Of a DNA stretch of 64,000 nt, positions 37,983 to 46,346 are shown one piece after another. The notes below the pieces were generated by a model. It was not told the DNA's origin. It did no database searches and worked only from the letters and a program-made list of their open reading frames with translations. Source of the stretch: [Clostridium] citroniae WAL-17108 (GTDB taxonomy: Bacteria > Bacillota > Clostridia > Lachnospirales > Lachnospiraceae); assembly GCF_000233455.1 (NCBI RefSeq), contig NZ_JH376420.1:1514965-1578964 (forward strand), written 5' to 3'. Position 1 is the first letter of the stretch. Each line of letters opens with the position of its first letter. Position numbers and translations under genes: made by a program.

Positions 37983-37985
37983 CTA
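37931..37985 (+). terminator. Terminator of the CreR-like RNA
   Basis: AAAAAGGCTGTCG (37931-37943) pairs with CGACAGCCCTTTTT (37969-37982), with a T-rich end on the plus strand. Confidence 0.88.
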
Positions 37986-38230
37986 AATTCACACCACCAG
38001 ACACAAGTCCCTCCCAATTGTATTATTTACAACCAACAAACATACAATGGCTATAACACATAAATAAAAGTGTCCCATTCCCACATCCAGACTACTGCTG
38101 GCGGCTTCCTGCACATACCATCTGTAAGAAGGGTGCGATGCAAGTTTGTTTAAGTGAGTGTCCTTTTTGTTAGTGTCCTATGCGGTATCCTCGCGTCCCA
38201 CTACTCCGTCCGGGCGGCATAGCATACTCC
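37986..38230. other. Non-coding right part of cassette 1
   Basis: No gene seen. The segment CACTACTCCGTCCGGGC (38200-38216) resembles GTCACTCCGTCCAGGC near the matching end of cassette 2 (about 42588-42603), so the two cassette ends may be related. Confidence 0.35.
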
Positions 38231-38275
38231 AGAAAAGGCCGAAACTGTGATCTAGCTCCCATTTCGGCCTTTTCT
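38231..38275. terminator. Bidirectional hairpin beside fragment B
   Basis: A perfect 14-bp stem AGAAAAGGCCGAAA (38231-38244) and TTTCGGCCTTTTCT (38262-38275), 16 bp from the spoIVB fragment. It insulates the cassette junction. Confidence 0.85.
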
Positions 38276-38291
38276 TCCATCTGTTACCGTT

Positions 38292-38409
38292 CCTCAATGC
38301 TCCAACATATTCTCAATCAAAATCCCATACCCCCGGCTGGCATCCTGCACAAACACATGGGTCACCGCCCCGGCCAGCTTCCCATCCTGTATGATCGGGC
38401 TTCCGCTCA
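38292..38409 (-). pseudogene. spoIVB 3'-end fragment B (boundary between the two cassettes)
   Basis: 118 bp, 117/118 identical by eye to the end of intact spoIVB and to fragment A. On the spoIVB-upstream side it joins a sequence ending CCATTACTTGACTCACTCG, identical to that at fragment A. The identity to spoIVB stops exactly at the TG of the Met codon in GMSGSP. Confidence 0.93.
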
Positions 38410-38538
38410 CGAGTGAGTCAAGTAATGGACAACATTTTTTATTTTCTTAATCACTTTCTTGGCCATTTCTTGTTCACTATGTTCAAGAAACTGACGAATA
38501 ATACCTTTGATTTCTATTTCTTGATTGTTCAGGAATTG
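38407..38538 (-). pseudogene. C-terminal reading-frame remnant ending in the attachment site
   Basis: An open frame without a good start (QFLNNQEIEIKGII..., then [18 protein letters not shown]) ends LTHS and a stop formed by the TGA at the first bases of the spoIVB repeat. It reads like the tail of a charged helical protein. The last 11 codons are shared with the end of cassette 1, where the frame is otherwise lost. It may be the tail of the cassette's original integrase or accessory gene; no family is recognised. Confidence 0.4.
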
Positions 38539-38615
38539 TCATGTCTAGTAGTCTTTCTTTATTAGGTTCATGTAAGACCATTTTAAGTTAGACTGCTCTT
38601 GTTCTAGATCATCTT

Positions 38616-40861
38616 CTATTCAAATTCAATTTCCTCTTCTGCTTTCACATAAACATCAATTTGATTCTGAACGTCTATTCTATTTACGAGCCAGCCTCTC
38701 ACCATACAAAGTTTTATAAACTCATCAATACGATTTACACCATTCATTTCTTTTAACGTTACAACTACACCAAATTGTAAGCCTCTTCCTGCTTTAGGTG
38801 CAAGCCGTTCCTTTGTTTTAATACTTAGACCCCATATTCCCGCAGCATAAGCTTTCCGCGGTCTTGCATTCTCTTTGACTGCTTCGCTAATATGTTTTAC
38901 ATTATCCCATTTACGATACAGCTTACGTGCATCTTCTTCGTAGATGTTTTGAATTCCTTCATCTGCCTGTTTATTGTAATCTATGGCTTTAATCACAGCT
39001 TTTCCATCTTTTTCTATGACTCTCCCAAAGTGTAAGTCCATTTCAGTACTTGTATAATCAACCCCTTGATTTCTGTCACTAGTCGGAAAATATGCCAGTG
39101 TTGCCTTTGCAAAAAAGGGATGAGCATGCATATCTTGTGGAACCGGAATATTGTAAGTATATGTTTCATATTCATCGATAGTTCCATTCATAATAAATCT
39201 GATTTCATCGTCTTTGGAGTGTGTAATATCCTCAATTCGTTTAGGCACAACACCATATCCCATAGCAAAATATTTATTATCCTGGCGGTTCCAGCCAGCA
39301 GCAGAATCAATTATTAACGCCTTTGCTACTTCTCTGCTTAATCCTACAATATGAATAAGATAGGCCATTTTCCTTGTTATCCATGGGGCTGCAAATGATG
39401 TTCCGCACACTGCAGCCATCCCCAATGGTTCACATACTGTAATCTTCTCCTCCCTATCTCCTCCATAGTAACAAATATCCGGTTTATAAAAAAAGAAAGT
39501 ACAGGACCAACCCTCGTATATGAAGCAGGTTTTCCTTGAAAATTCACGGCATTTACTATCAATGAATTAAGTGAATCTGCTGGCGCTCCTATTTTTACTG
39601 AACCCGTCATTTTTCTAGTTTTATTTGTCCCTGCAACAATAAATATCACATCGTATTCACATTGAATTCTATCTAATTCTGCTGCTTCTGGTGAAATAAA
39701 ATTAGGGTCTATTTCCATTGCTGATCCTAACGAAAGATTCCACACTTTAATATCTCTGTTACTTACAACAATATCTCTGATTAATTTAAGAATTGTAAAT
39801 GAACTGAATCCCCCTGCTGTTGCCACCCCAAAATGCCTTACTCTAAAATGTCCACAATTATCTTCCAATTTAGGATTAAAAGTAGGACCATCGACAATTA
39901 TTGATGTAACTGCGGTTCCATGAAATTTATCTTCCGAACTAATTGGGATATTAGGATCAACCTTATTTTCAAAATGAACCCACTTATGAAAGTAAACTCT
40001 TTCATCAAACTGAGTATCAATAACACCAACGATGGGTTCGTTTTTAGGTTCTTGAATAGATATCATATTTTCTAATCTATTTTCTTCAATATCATCGTCT
40101 AATACAATCTCTGCTAAATCTTTTACATGCATGGCAATTAAATATGGAGCATTGTTCTGCAGAATTTCGATTTCTCCTCGATCTAGTCTCAAAGTTGTCT
40201 CATCGATCATTTTAGCCTTTATCATATCTATGCCAAACTTACTTAACAGTTCTATTGTATCTACTCCTGTTTTATATATTGTAACAATTGATCTATCTTT
40301 AATTCTCTCATCCGCACGATCTAATCTAAAATTTTCCACATAGTTTGCATCAACTACTACTCGTAAAAAGGAAGATTTAGCCATTATACTAGCATTGTAT
40401 TTACCACTATTTATTATAACTGTATCTTTATCTGTAATTTCCCCATTATAGTATTTTTTTAAAACCAATTCACATTTTTCTAAGTAATCTATTGTTTTTC
40501 GAAGAGCTTCAAACGAAATAAAATAAGTAAATACATGTTTTTTTACTTTTTCATTCTTCTCATTATTTTCATCTATAAATTTAGCTCCCCTAATTGACAT
40601 ATTGGGATGTGCATTCTTTTCCCCAAGTAATATTTGTAATCTATTACTTTTTGCGACAATACATTTGTAATGAACGCTTATTAATACTCCACCTATCGTC
40701 TGCTCATTTTGCCAATAGCTATCTAATTTTTTTAGTTGTTGCTTCATATTTCCGACATGCTCTGCCGTGACCTTTGAACCTTTCGGAAGATTTGTCGGTC
40801 CGAAACCACTCACATTTTTCCTTTGCTGAAACTGCCCTCTAAGTTGTAATATATTATTCAT
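38616..40861 (-). pseudogene. Subtilisin-like serine protease (IetS-like), split by a frameshift
   Basis: The first frame starts at ATG 40861, overlapping the end of the ATPase gene. It carries catalytic Asp282 (VGVIDTQFDERV), His314 (DKFHGTAVTS) and the oxyanion Asn (VAGTNKT). The catalytic Ser (CGTSFAAPWITRK) is in the -1 frame that ends at 38616. The frames meet at a run of seven A (39488-39494; T7 on the coding strand). One extra T restores about 748 residues with the sequence LSFFYKPDICYYGGD. The N-terminal 270 residues are a family-specific extension. The split may be a sequencing error, decay, transcript slippage or a -1 ribosomal frameshift. Confidence 0.85.
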
Positions 40862-41900
40862 CAATACCCTCCTTAAGCTCTCTGGCCACAGTGCTCTTGG
40901 AAATTTTAGACAGGATTTCAATTTCTCTAATTGTAAATTTCTGAGACTGTAATTCTTTTAAATCCTGAGGTTGCTTATTGTTAATTGCATAATATAATCG
41001 TCTAAAATAATCCATCCCATCATCCGGGTCACTAAATGCAACGGCTGTCTTTATTAAATTTTTCAAATCTCCCGGATATGGAATAGGTTCCAACAAACCT
41101 ATAATTTTGCGAAATAAACGAATATCCTTATTTGCTAATTTAAATTTTGACAAAAACTTATTCAAAAATTCTTCTGCAATTGATATTAAATCCTCTTTCG
41201 TATATCGATTAAAGTCTATCACAGCATCAAATCTTCTCACTAAAGCTTTATCAAAATGTTCATATAAGTTGGTCGTCGCTACTAACACAACCCTTTCATC
41301 CATGTAATCCATCCCTTTAAGCATAGCTGATGTTGCCCTTCCCATCTCGCGTAAATCATTGACATTCGTTCTATCAAGAGCTATTGCATCTATCTCATCA
41401 AATAATATTATAACCTTTTCCGGATGGACAAAATTGTTGATTTCTTTAAAAAGTAAAGCTATGTTTTTTTGTGTCTGTCCTAATTTACTATCAATTACCG
41501 CAGCAAAATTCACCATATAAATATCCCTATCTAAAATACGTGATAATTGCTTAACCGCTTCTGTTTTTCCTGTTCCCGGTGCCCCCTGAAATAGAAATTT
41601 ATTAATTCCAGCTTTATGTGCAACTGCGTGTACGATTCCAAGAATGTCCTGCGTAACTGAATCTGGCAGCCATAAACTATCTCCTGATGATTCAAGTTTA
41701 TCAAATATCGCAGATTGATTCTCACTCATTTGAGGCATAAACGTATTTGTATCAGACATTAAGGCCATCACATATTCTGCTAATTGATGATCACCTGATT
41801 CATCAAAATCTTTTGCGATTTCATATGCTTCGCTCCTAAAGCCAGCATCATTTTCCTCTGAATAATATTTTATCAAATTGATAATGTTTTTCTTTTTCAT
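40854..41900 (-). CDS. AAA+ ATPase (IetA-like)
   Basis: 348 residues from ATG at 41900 (AGGAGTG upstream). An N-terminal helical region precedes the AAA+ module: Walker A QGAPGTGKT (105-113), Walker B IILFDEID (164-170), sensor 1 VATTN, and the arginine-finger region ALVRRFDAV. The stop overlaps the protease start. An ATPase followed by an S8 protease is the layout of IetAS, described in plasmid maintenance and as an anti-phage module. Assignment to that system is by architecture only. Confidence 0.85.
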   Translation of the reverse strand: MKKKNIINLIKYYSEENDAGFRSEAYEIAKDFDESGDHQLAEYVMALMSDTNTFMPQMSENQSAIFDKLESSGDSLWLPDSVTQDILGIVHAVAHKAGINKFLFQGAPGTGKTEAVKQLSRILDRDIYMVNFAAVIDSKLGQTQKNIALLFKEINNFVHPEKVIILFDEIDAIALDRTNVNDLREMGRATSAMLKGMDYMDERVVLVATTNLYEHFDKALVRRFDAVIDFNRYTKEDLISIAEEFLNKFLSKFKLANKDIRLFRKIIGLLEPIPYPGDLKNLIKTAVAFSDPDDGMDYFRRLYYAINNKQPQDLKELQSQKFTIREIEILSKISKSTVARELKEGIDE

Positions 41901-41925
41901 ATGCCCCACTCCTATCTTTTTCTTA

Positions 41926-41966
41926 ATTATAATACCTAGGGACAAAAAAGTCAATATTGGGACAAA
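41926..41966 (-). promoter_or_regulatory. ATPase-protease promoter with paired GGGACAAA sites
   Basis: On the minus strand TTGACT (41949-41954), a 17-bp spacer and TATAAT (41926-41931), 25 bp before the ATPase ATG. GGGACAAA occurs at 41939-41946 (within the spacer) and at 41959-41966 (upstream of -35), exactly 20 bp apart. This is typical of a dimeric or cooperative repressor site. The regulator is unknown. Confidence 0.75.
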
Positions 41967-41973
41967 TTAATTA

Positions 41974-42002
41974 TTGACTTTACTTTTCACTAATGATATA
42001 GT
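41974..42002 (+). promoter_or_regulatory. Divergent promoter toward the DUF3892-like gene
   Basis: TTGACT (41974-41979), a 17-bp spacer and TATAGT (41997-42002) on the plus strand. It lies back to back with the ATPase promoter, so one repressor could control both. The leader to the gene at 42214 would be about 200 nt. Confidence 0.5.
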
Positions 42003-42034
42003 TAGTGTACAACATAAACAAGCGAAAATTCCAA

Positions 42035-42077
42035 TAAAAAAGAAACCAGCATCTAAGCGAATAGAATACTGGCTTCT
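42035..42077 (-). terminator. Hairpin with T-run upstream of the ATPase gene
   Basis: AGAAGCCAG (complement of 42069-42077) pairs, with one G-T, with CTGGTTTCT (complement of 42041-42049), followed by TTTTTT on the minus strand. No minus-strand gene precedes it; it may block antisense transcription from the right. Confidence 0.5.
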
Positions 42078-42213
42078 GTGTACAAATGTACTTTCCCAAA
42101 GTGAGTTTAACACAGAACATTTTCCCAGGCAACCCAAAACATTCGTTCGTCTATGATTTCTTTCCTTATTGTTTACATATAAAACCATATTATTATTTGA
42201 AAGGAAATCAAAA

Positions 42214-42489
42214 ATGAAAGCAACAAAAATTAAAATGAAAGCAGGTTGTACAAATTCCAATAATGTAACTGAAATATCCGAGATTTACCTAAAAGGATGT
42301 ACTAATCCAGGATACTTTACCAAAGAATGCTTGTATGATTACTTAAAAAAGAATCCTGGTTCCATTCAAGTAAACATCTATCCATACCCAAACTTAATTC
42401 CCGCTCTTAGTAGTAAACAGGAAAAATACGTCCGCTCCGAACCAAATGATACACCGAACGATAATCTTTTAAAATTACCAAGAGTCTAA
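42214..42489 (+). CDS. DUF3892-like small protein
   Basis: 91 residues from ATG at 42214 (GAAAGGAAA upstream). The N-terminus MKATKIKMKAGC and the C-terminus KYVRSEPNDTPNDNLLKLPRV match the usual ends of DUF3892 proteins. The function of the family is unknown. It is the only plus-strand gene in cassette 2, divergent from the ATPase-protease pair, and it could be an accessory or regulatory partner. Confidence 0.65.
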   Translation: MKATKIKMKAGCTNSNNVTEISEIYLKGCTNPGYFTKECLYDYLKKNPGSIQVNIYPYPNLIPALSSKQEKYVRSEPNDTPNDNLLKLPRV

Positions 42490-42503
42490 ATAACAATAAC
42501 GCC

Positions 42504-42540
42504 AACCACGTAGATGTAAGATGCCATCTACGTGGTTTTT
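42504..42540 (+). terminator. Terminator of the DUF3892-like gene
   Basis: AACCACGTAGATG / CATCTACGTGGTT, a perfect 13-bp stem followed by T, 15 bp after the stop. Confidence 0.92.
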
Positions 42541-42726
42541 CAATAACTCTGTAAATTTTGTGTATAGAGATGCAATCCTGATGTCTCGTCACTCCGTCCA
42601 GGCAACAACTACTCGCACGCTTCAGGTATCATCGGCCTAGCAACTTTCGTTACATGGAAATTTCCAGAATCGGTAAATCTCATGAGCAAGCCCCCAACGC
42701 CTTTCTTTTCACTCTATCCTGCCCAC

Positions 42727-42844
42727 CCTCAATGCTCCAACATATTCTCAATCAAAATCCCATACCCCCGGCTCGCATCCTGCACAAACACATGGGTCAC
42801 CGCCCCGGCCAGCTTCCCATCCTGTATGATCGGGCTTCCGCTCA
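42727..42844 (-). repeat. spoIVB 3'-end repeat C (within the intact gene)
   Basis: The third copy of the 118-bp repeat, here joined to the full spoIVB. Compared with fragments A and B it has one synonymous change (GCG for GCC in the Ala codon of QDASRG). The arrangement is as expected if each cassette carried a substitute 3' end that keeps the gene whole after integration. Confidence 0.93.
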
Positions 42845-44006
42845 TTCCCTGCACGATCCCCCCGGTCAGATCCAAGAGCCTCTGATCCGTTACCTTAATA
42901 ACCATACTTTTATTCTTATGGCTGGCATTGTAATCTACCTTCTGTATCTCTATCTCATAATCCTCAAGCTGGCCTGAGACGTCACTTCTGATATATGCGA
43001 TCCCGGGTTTTACGTCCTGGCGGCAGGCAATCTCCATGGGTTCGCCTGTGAGCTGCTTTTTGTACTGCTGGTTCACGGTTCCAAAAATCCCTTCATTTGT
43101 ATTTAAGGTTATATCTCCCATGTGAGACTGGGGACCGTAGTAGATCACACCGGACAAAAGGCCCGGTTTCCCAATAGTACCCTTTTCTATCCCCATGATC
43201 TCCGTTGAGTAAAGAGCTCCCTGAGACGTCTCTACCAGATCACCTGTATCGCTGTCGCTGATCCCATGCCCCAGTGCCCCGAAATTTCCATTCATGTCCA
43301 CATAAGTAATGGTTCCGATCCCCTGCGTATCGTCCCTGACCCATGCTCCCAGTTTGTAGTGGCCGTCCGAACTCTCCACCGGCTTTACACTCACATCCAC
43401 CGGCTCTCCCTCTCTCCGGATAGACACAACTGAATCCTGTCCTCCCGACTCGTTAACAGCATTGATGAGATCCTCTTTTGTCTTCATTGGTTTTCCGTTA
43501 AATGCTTCTATATAATCCCCTGATTTTAAAACCCCGTAGGCAGGCTCCACTTCCATTCCGTCCGTTCCGGTGATACGCCCCGTTCCGATCACCATGACAC
43601 CGTCTGATTTCAGATAGATCCCTATGGGCTTTCCACATGGTATGGCATACCTTGTATCCACCACATCCACCTGAATATCCTTCAGCTTAATAACTCCAAA
43701 CAGCTTCAGGCCCACCTGGTAGCTTCCCTGCTCCTGGGCAAACATGGAGAAGTGCTGCTTGCCGCTGATCGTAATCTGGTCCGCCGGGATATTACTCTCA
43801 TTTCCCAGGGACACTTCCTTACTATCGCTTGATATTGTTGCTTTTAAAGGCAGACCAAAGGAAAATTCCTCCTCCTGGTTTTGAATGATGCTCACCCGGT
43901 CCGGCACCGCCTGGTCCATGTAATACCACGTGTATCCCGTAACAGCTACAACGGAAAGCCAGAAAACACGCCCCAGCCACCGGTAAAATTTTGATTTTCC
44001 TGTCAT
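42729..44006 (-). CDS. spoIVB: SpoIVB signalling serine peptidase
   Basis: 425 residues. An N-terminal membrane anchor (YRWLGRVFWLSVVAVTGYTW), a PDZ domain (about 135-215; YGVLKSGDYIEAFNGKP) and an S55 peptidase domain follow in order. The catalytic His is in GALGHGISDSD and the catalytic Ser in QGMSGSPIIQ. Secreted from the forespore, it cleaves SpoIVFA and so activates sigma-K processing. The gene is intact although its last 118 bp are a cassette attachment site. It follows recN, separated by a terminator. Confidence 0.96.
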   Translation of the reverse strand: MTGKSKFYRWLGRVFWLSVVAVTGYTWYYMDQAVPDRVSIIQNQEEEFSFGLPLKATISSDSKEVSLGNESNIPADQITISGKQHFSMFAQEQGSYQVGLKLFGVIKLKDIQVDVVDTRYAIPCGKPIGIYLKSDGVMVIGTGRITGTDGMEVEPAYGVLKSGDYIEAFNGKPMKTKEDLINAVNESGGQDSVVSIRREGEPVDVSVKPVESSDGHYKLGAWVRDDTQGIGTITYVDMNGNFGALGHGISDSDTGDLVETSQGALYSTEIMGIEKGTIGKPGLLSGVIYYGPQSHMGDITLNTNEGIFGTVNQQYKKQLTGEPMEIACRQDVKPGIAYIRSDVSGQLEDYEIEIQKVDYNASHKNKSMVIKVTDQRLLDLTGGIVQGMSGSPIIQDGKLAGAVTHVFVQDASRGYGILIENMLEH

Positions 44007-44081
44007 CGCCCTGCCTCCTTATATAGTCTTGTATTAGATTTCGGCAAAGGCATGTTCTGTCTTTTAAAGCTGTTTTCGGTC

Positions 44082-44117
44082 AAAAAAAGAAAGACGCATG
44101 CTCACTGCCTCTTTCTT
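44082..44117 (-). terminator. recN terminator
   Basis: On the minus strand AAGAAAGA and TCTTTCTT (44110-44117 and 44087-44094) enclose a GC-containing loop and are followed by a run of T. Confidence 0.8.
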
Positions 44118-44149
44118 AGTATTATCCGTACCGCGGATTTCAATCTGTT

Positions 44150-45808
44150 TTATTTTGTTCTGTCTGCCAATTCCTTCATCTCCAACGCATTTTTGCGCAC
44201 TGTTTCCGTAATCCGTGCGCCGCCTAAGAGTCTGGCAAGTTCCTCCACCGATGCTTTCCGGTCCAAAAGCCGTATGGTTGTGAGAGTGCTTCCATCTTTG
44301 GCAGATTTTGATATCTCAAAATGAGCGTCTGCCATGGCTGCGATCTGGGGAAGATGGGTGATACAGATGACCTGGTGGTTCCCTGCAATATAGGAAAGCT
44401 TCTCAGATACCTTCTGTGCCGTCCTTCCACTGATACCAGTATCGATCTCATCAAAGATCAGGGTTGGAATATCATCTGAATCAGCAAGCACGGTCTTGAT
44501 CGCCAGCATGATCCTGGACAGTTCTCCGCCGGAAGCCACGTCTTTTAGCGGCCGCATAGGCTGCCCGGGATTGGTGGAAATGATAAACTGCGCCTCATCC
44601 CATCCAGAAGGGCCGAAATGCTCCATCTGCCGGAACTCCATATCAAAATCCACATCCAGAAAATTCAGGTCAACCAGTCCCTGTTTGATTTTTTTTACAA
44701 GATCCCTGGATGCCTTTTTACGTATCTCAGTTAATTGTGCACAGAATCCCTCCAGATGATTCACACACATTTCAAGCTCTTTCCTGGTCTGTTCCCTGTG
44801 AAAGTCATAATCCTCCAGTTCATCCAGACGCTTCCTTTTTTCTTCCAATTTTTTATGGATCAGAGGCACCGTTGCGCCATATTTTGCCTGAAGGTTGTGT
44901 ATCAGGTCCAGACGCTCCTCTGTCTGGCAGAAGGTTTCCTCGTCAAATTCCATGGAATCCATGTAGGAAGATATCTCCCGTTTGGCGTCCTCCAAAATGG
45001 AATCCGCATCATAGAGCTGGTCCCGTATCCCTCCCAGCGCTCCATCATACTCTGCCACCCGCTCAACCTCCCTCAGGGCACGTGAAATCCATTCCCCCTC
45101 CACTGCCTCATAGGCTGCGCCCAGGCTCTCGGCTATTTTCTGGGAGTGGGCAAACCTGCGGTAGACCGCGGTCAACGCTTCCTCCTCATCTTCCTTTAAG
45201 GCGGCATCCGCAATCTCCTGTATCTCAAAACGCAGGAAATCAGTCTCCCTGATACGGCTTTCGCTGTCCATGTCAAATCCCTCCAACCGCTCCTTCAGGG
45301 TGCGGTAGGTCTGGTATTCCCTGTATATATTCTGTTTTACCGGCTGGGAATTGGCCTTTATATAGGCATCCAGGATTTCAAGATGTTTGGATTTGTACAA
45401 AAGTGACTGATGCTCATGCTGGCCATGGATATCCAGCAGCAGGCCTGTGATCTGGCGCAGTCTGGCCGTGGTAACTGTCTCGTCATTGATACGGCTCACA
45501 CTCCTGGAAGCCATGATCTTGCGCGAGACAATTACAAGCCCATCTTCTGTGGGTTCTACCTCCAGCGCTTTTAGGGCTTCTGTTTTTTCCTGTCCTGAAA
45601 CGGAAAACACAAGTTCAATATAGGCATAATCCGCTCCATGGCGTATGCTTTCCCGGGAAGCCTTGCCCCCCAGCGCCATGGTCACGGAACCGATGATAAT
45701 GGATTTACCGGCTCCTGTCTCTCCGGTGAGTATGTTGAGCCCTTCGCCGAACTCCACGTCCGCCTTCTCGATCAGGGCCAGGTTTTTTACATGCAGCTCC
45801 AGTAACAT
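44150..45808 (-). CDS. recN: DNA repair protein RecN
   Basis: 552 residues of the SMC-like family. Walker A GETGAGKSIIIGSV is near residue 30. A long coiled coil lies in the middle, interrupted by RIRETDFLRFEIQEIADA. The signature VASGGELSRIMLAIK and Walker B TLIFDEIDTGISGR lie in the last third. It acts at double-strand breaks. Conserved order argR-recN-spoIVB. Confidence 0.97.
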   Translation of the reverse strand: MLLELHVKNLALIEKADVEFGEGLNILTGETGAGKSIIIGSVTMALGGKASRESIRHGADYAYIELVFSVSGQEKTEALKALEVEPTEDGLVIVSRKIMASRSVSRINDETVTTARLRQITGLLLDIHGQHEHQSLLYKSKHLEILDAYIKANSQPVKQNIYREYQTYRTLKERLEGFDMDSESRIRETDFLRFEIQEIADAALKEDEEEALTAVYRRFAHSQKIAESLGAAYEAVEGEWISRALREVERVAEYDGALGGIRDQLYDADSILEDAKREISSYMDSMEFDEETFCQTEERLDLIHNLQAKYGATVPLIHKKLEEKRKRLDELEDYDFHREQTRKELEMCVNHLEGFCAQLTEIRKKASRDLVKKIKQGLVDLNFLDVDFDMEFRQMEHFGPSGWDEAQFIISTNPGQPMRPLKDVASGGELSRIMLAIKTVLADSDDIPTLIFDEIDTGISGRTAQKVSEKLSYIAGNHQVICITHLPQIAAMADAHFEISKSAKDGSTLTTIRLLDRKASVEELARLLGGARITETVRKNALEMKELADRTK

Positions 45809-45863
45809 AATGCACCTCTTTCATTGACGCTAAAACGTATCTGAACACCGGTTAACGCTAAAG

Positions 45864-45892
45864 CATGTCCCCTGCACCCCCTGGGACATGTC
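45864..45892 (-). terminator. Hairpin between argR and recN
   Basis: CATGTCCC and GGGACATG form a stem starting directly at the argR stop. The T-tail is weak (CTTTAG), so partial read-through into recN is likely. Confidence 0.5.
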
Positions 45893-46345
45893 TTAATCCT
45901 CCACCATCTTCTTGATCTTCTCCATCACAATAATCGTATCATCCACGCTGCGGATGGCGCACATAATGGTGTCATCCCCTGCAATGCATCCCACTATCTC
46001 AGTAAACTGAATGGCATCCAGGGCAGCTGCCACCGCCATGGCCATGCCTGAAACAGTTTTGATCACCAGGATATTCTGCGCCATGTCCATGGACATGAAA
46101 CCGTCCTTTAATATCCGGATAAACTTGATAGCCGAGGTACCCCTGGGGCTTTCCAGGACCATGTACCGCTGCCTGCCGTTTTCGGACTGCATCTTGGTCA
46201 GCTTCAGCTCCCGGATGTCCCGGGAAACAGTTGCCTGAGTCACATTAAAGCCTGACTCATTCAGTTTTTCAGCCAACTCCTCCTGAGTCTCTATGTCATA
46301 TTTACCGATTAATTCTACGATTTTACTGTGCCTCTCTACTTTCAT
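45893..46345 (-). CDS. argR: Arginine repressor ArgR
   Basis: 150 residues. The N-terminal winged helix is RHSKIVELIGKYDIETQEEL with VTQATVSRDIRELKL. The C-terminal arginine-binding, hexamerising domain is GMAMAVAAALDAI ... IVGCIAGDDTIM. It lies 1 bp after the nadK stop, so the two are co-transcribed. Confidence 0.95.
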   Translation of the reverse strand: MKVERHSKIVELIGKYDIETQEELAEKLNESGFNVTQATVSRDIRELKLTKMQSENGRQRYMVLESPRGTSAIKFIRILKDGFMSMDMAQNILVIKTVSGMAMAVAAALDAIQFTEIVGCIAGDDTIMCAIRSVDDTIIVMEKIKKMVED

Positions 46346-46346
46346 G

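Noticed and set aside
40131-40343. Plus-strand short frames inside the protease gene and elsewhere in the accessory block
   Set aside because: They lie wholly inside better-supported genes on the other strand and lack start signals.
41967-42260. Minus-strand frame with a membrane-like C-terminus next to the ATPase gene
   Set aside because: It overlaps the DUF3892-like gene in antisense, the two promoters and a terminator hairpin, and has no start signal.
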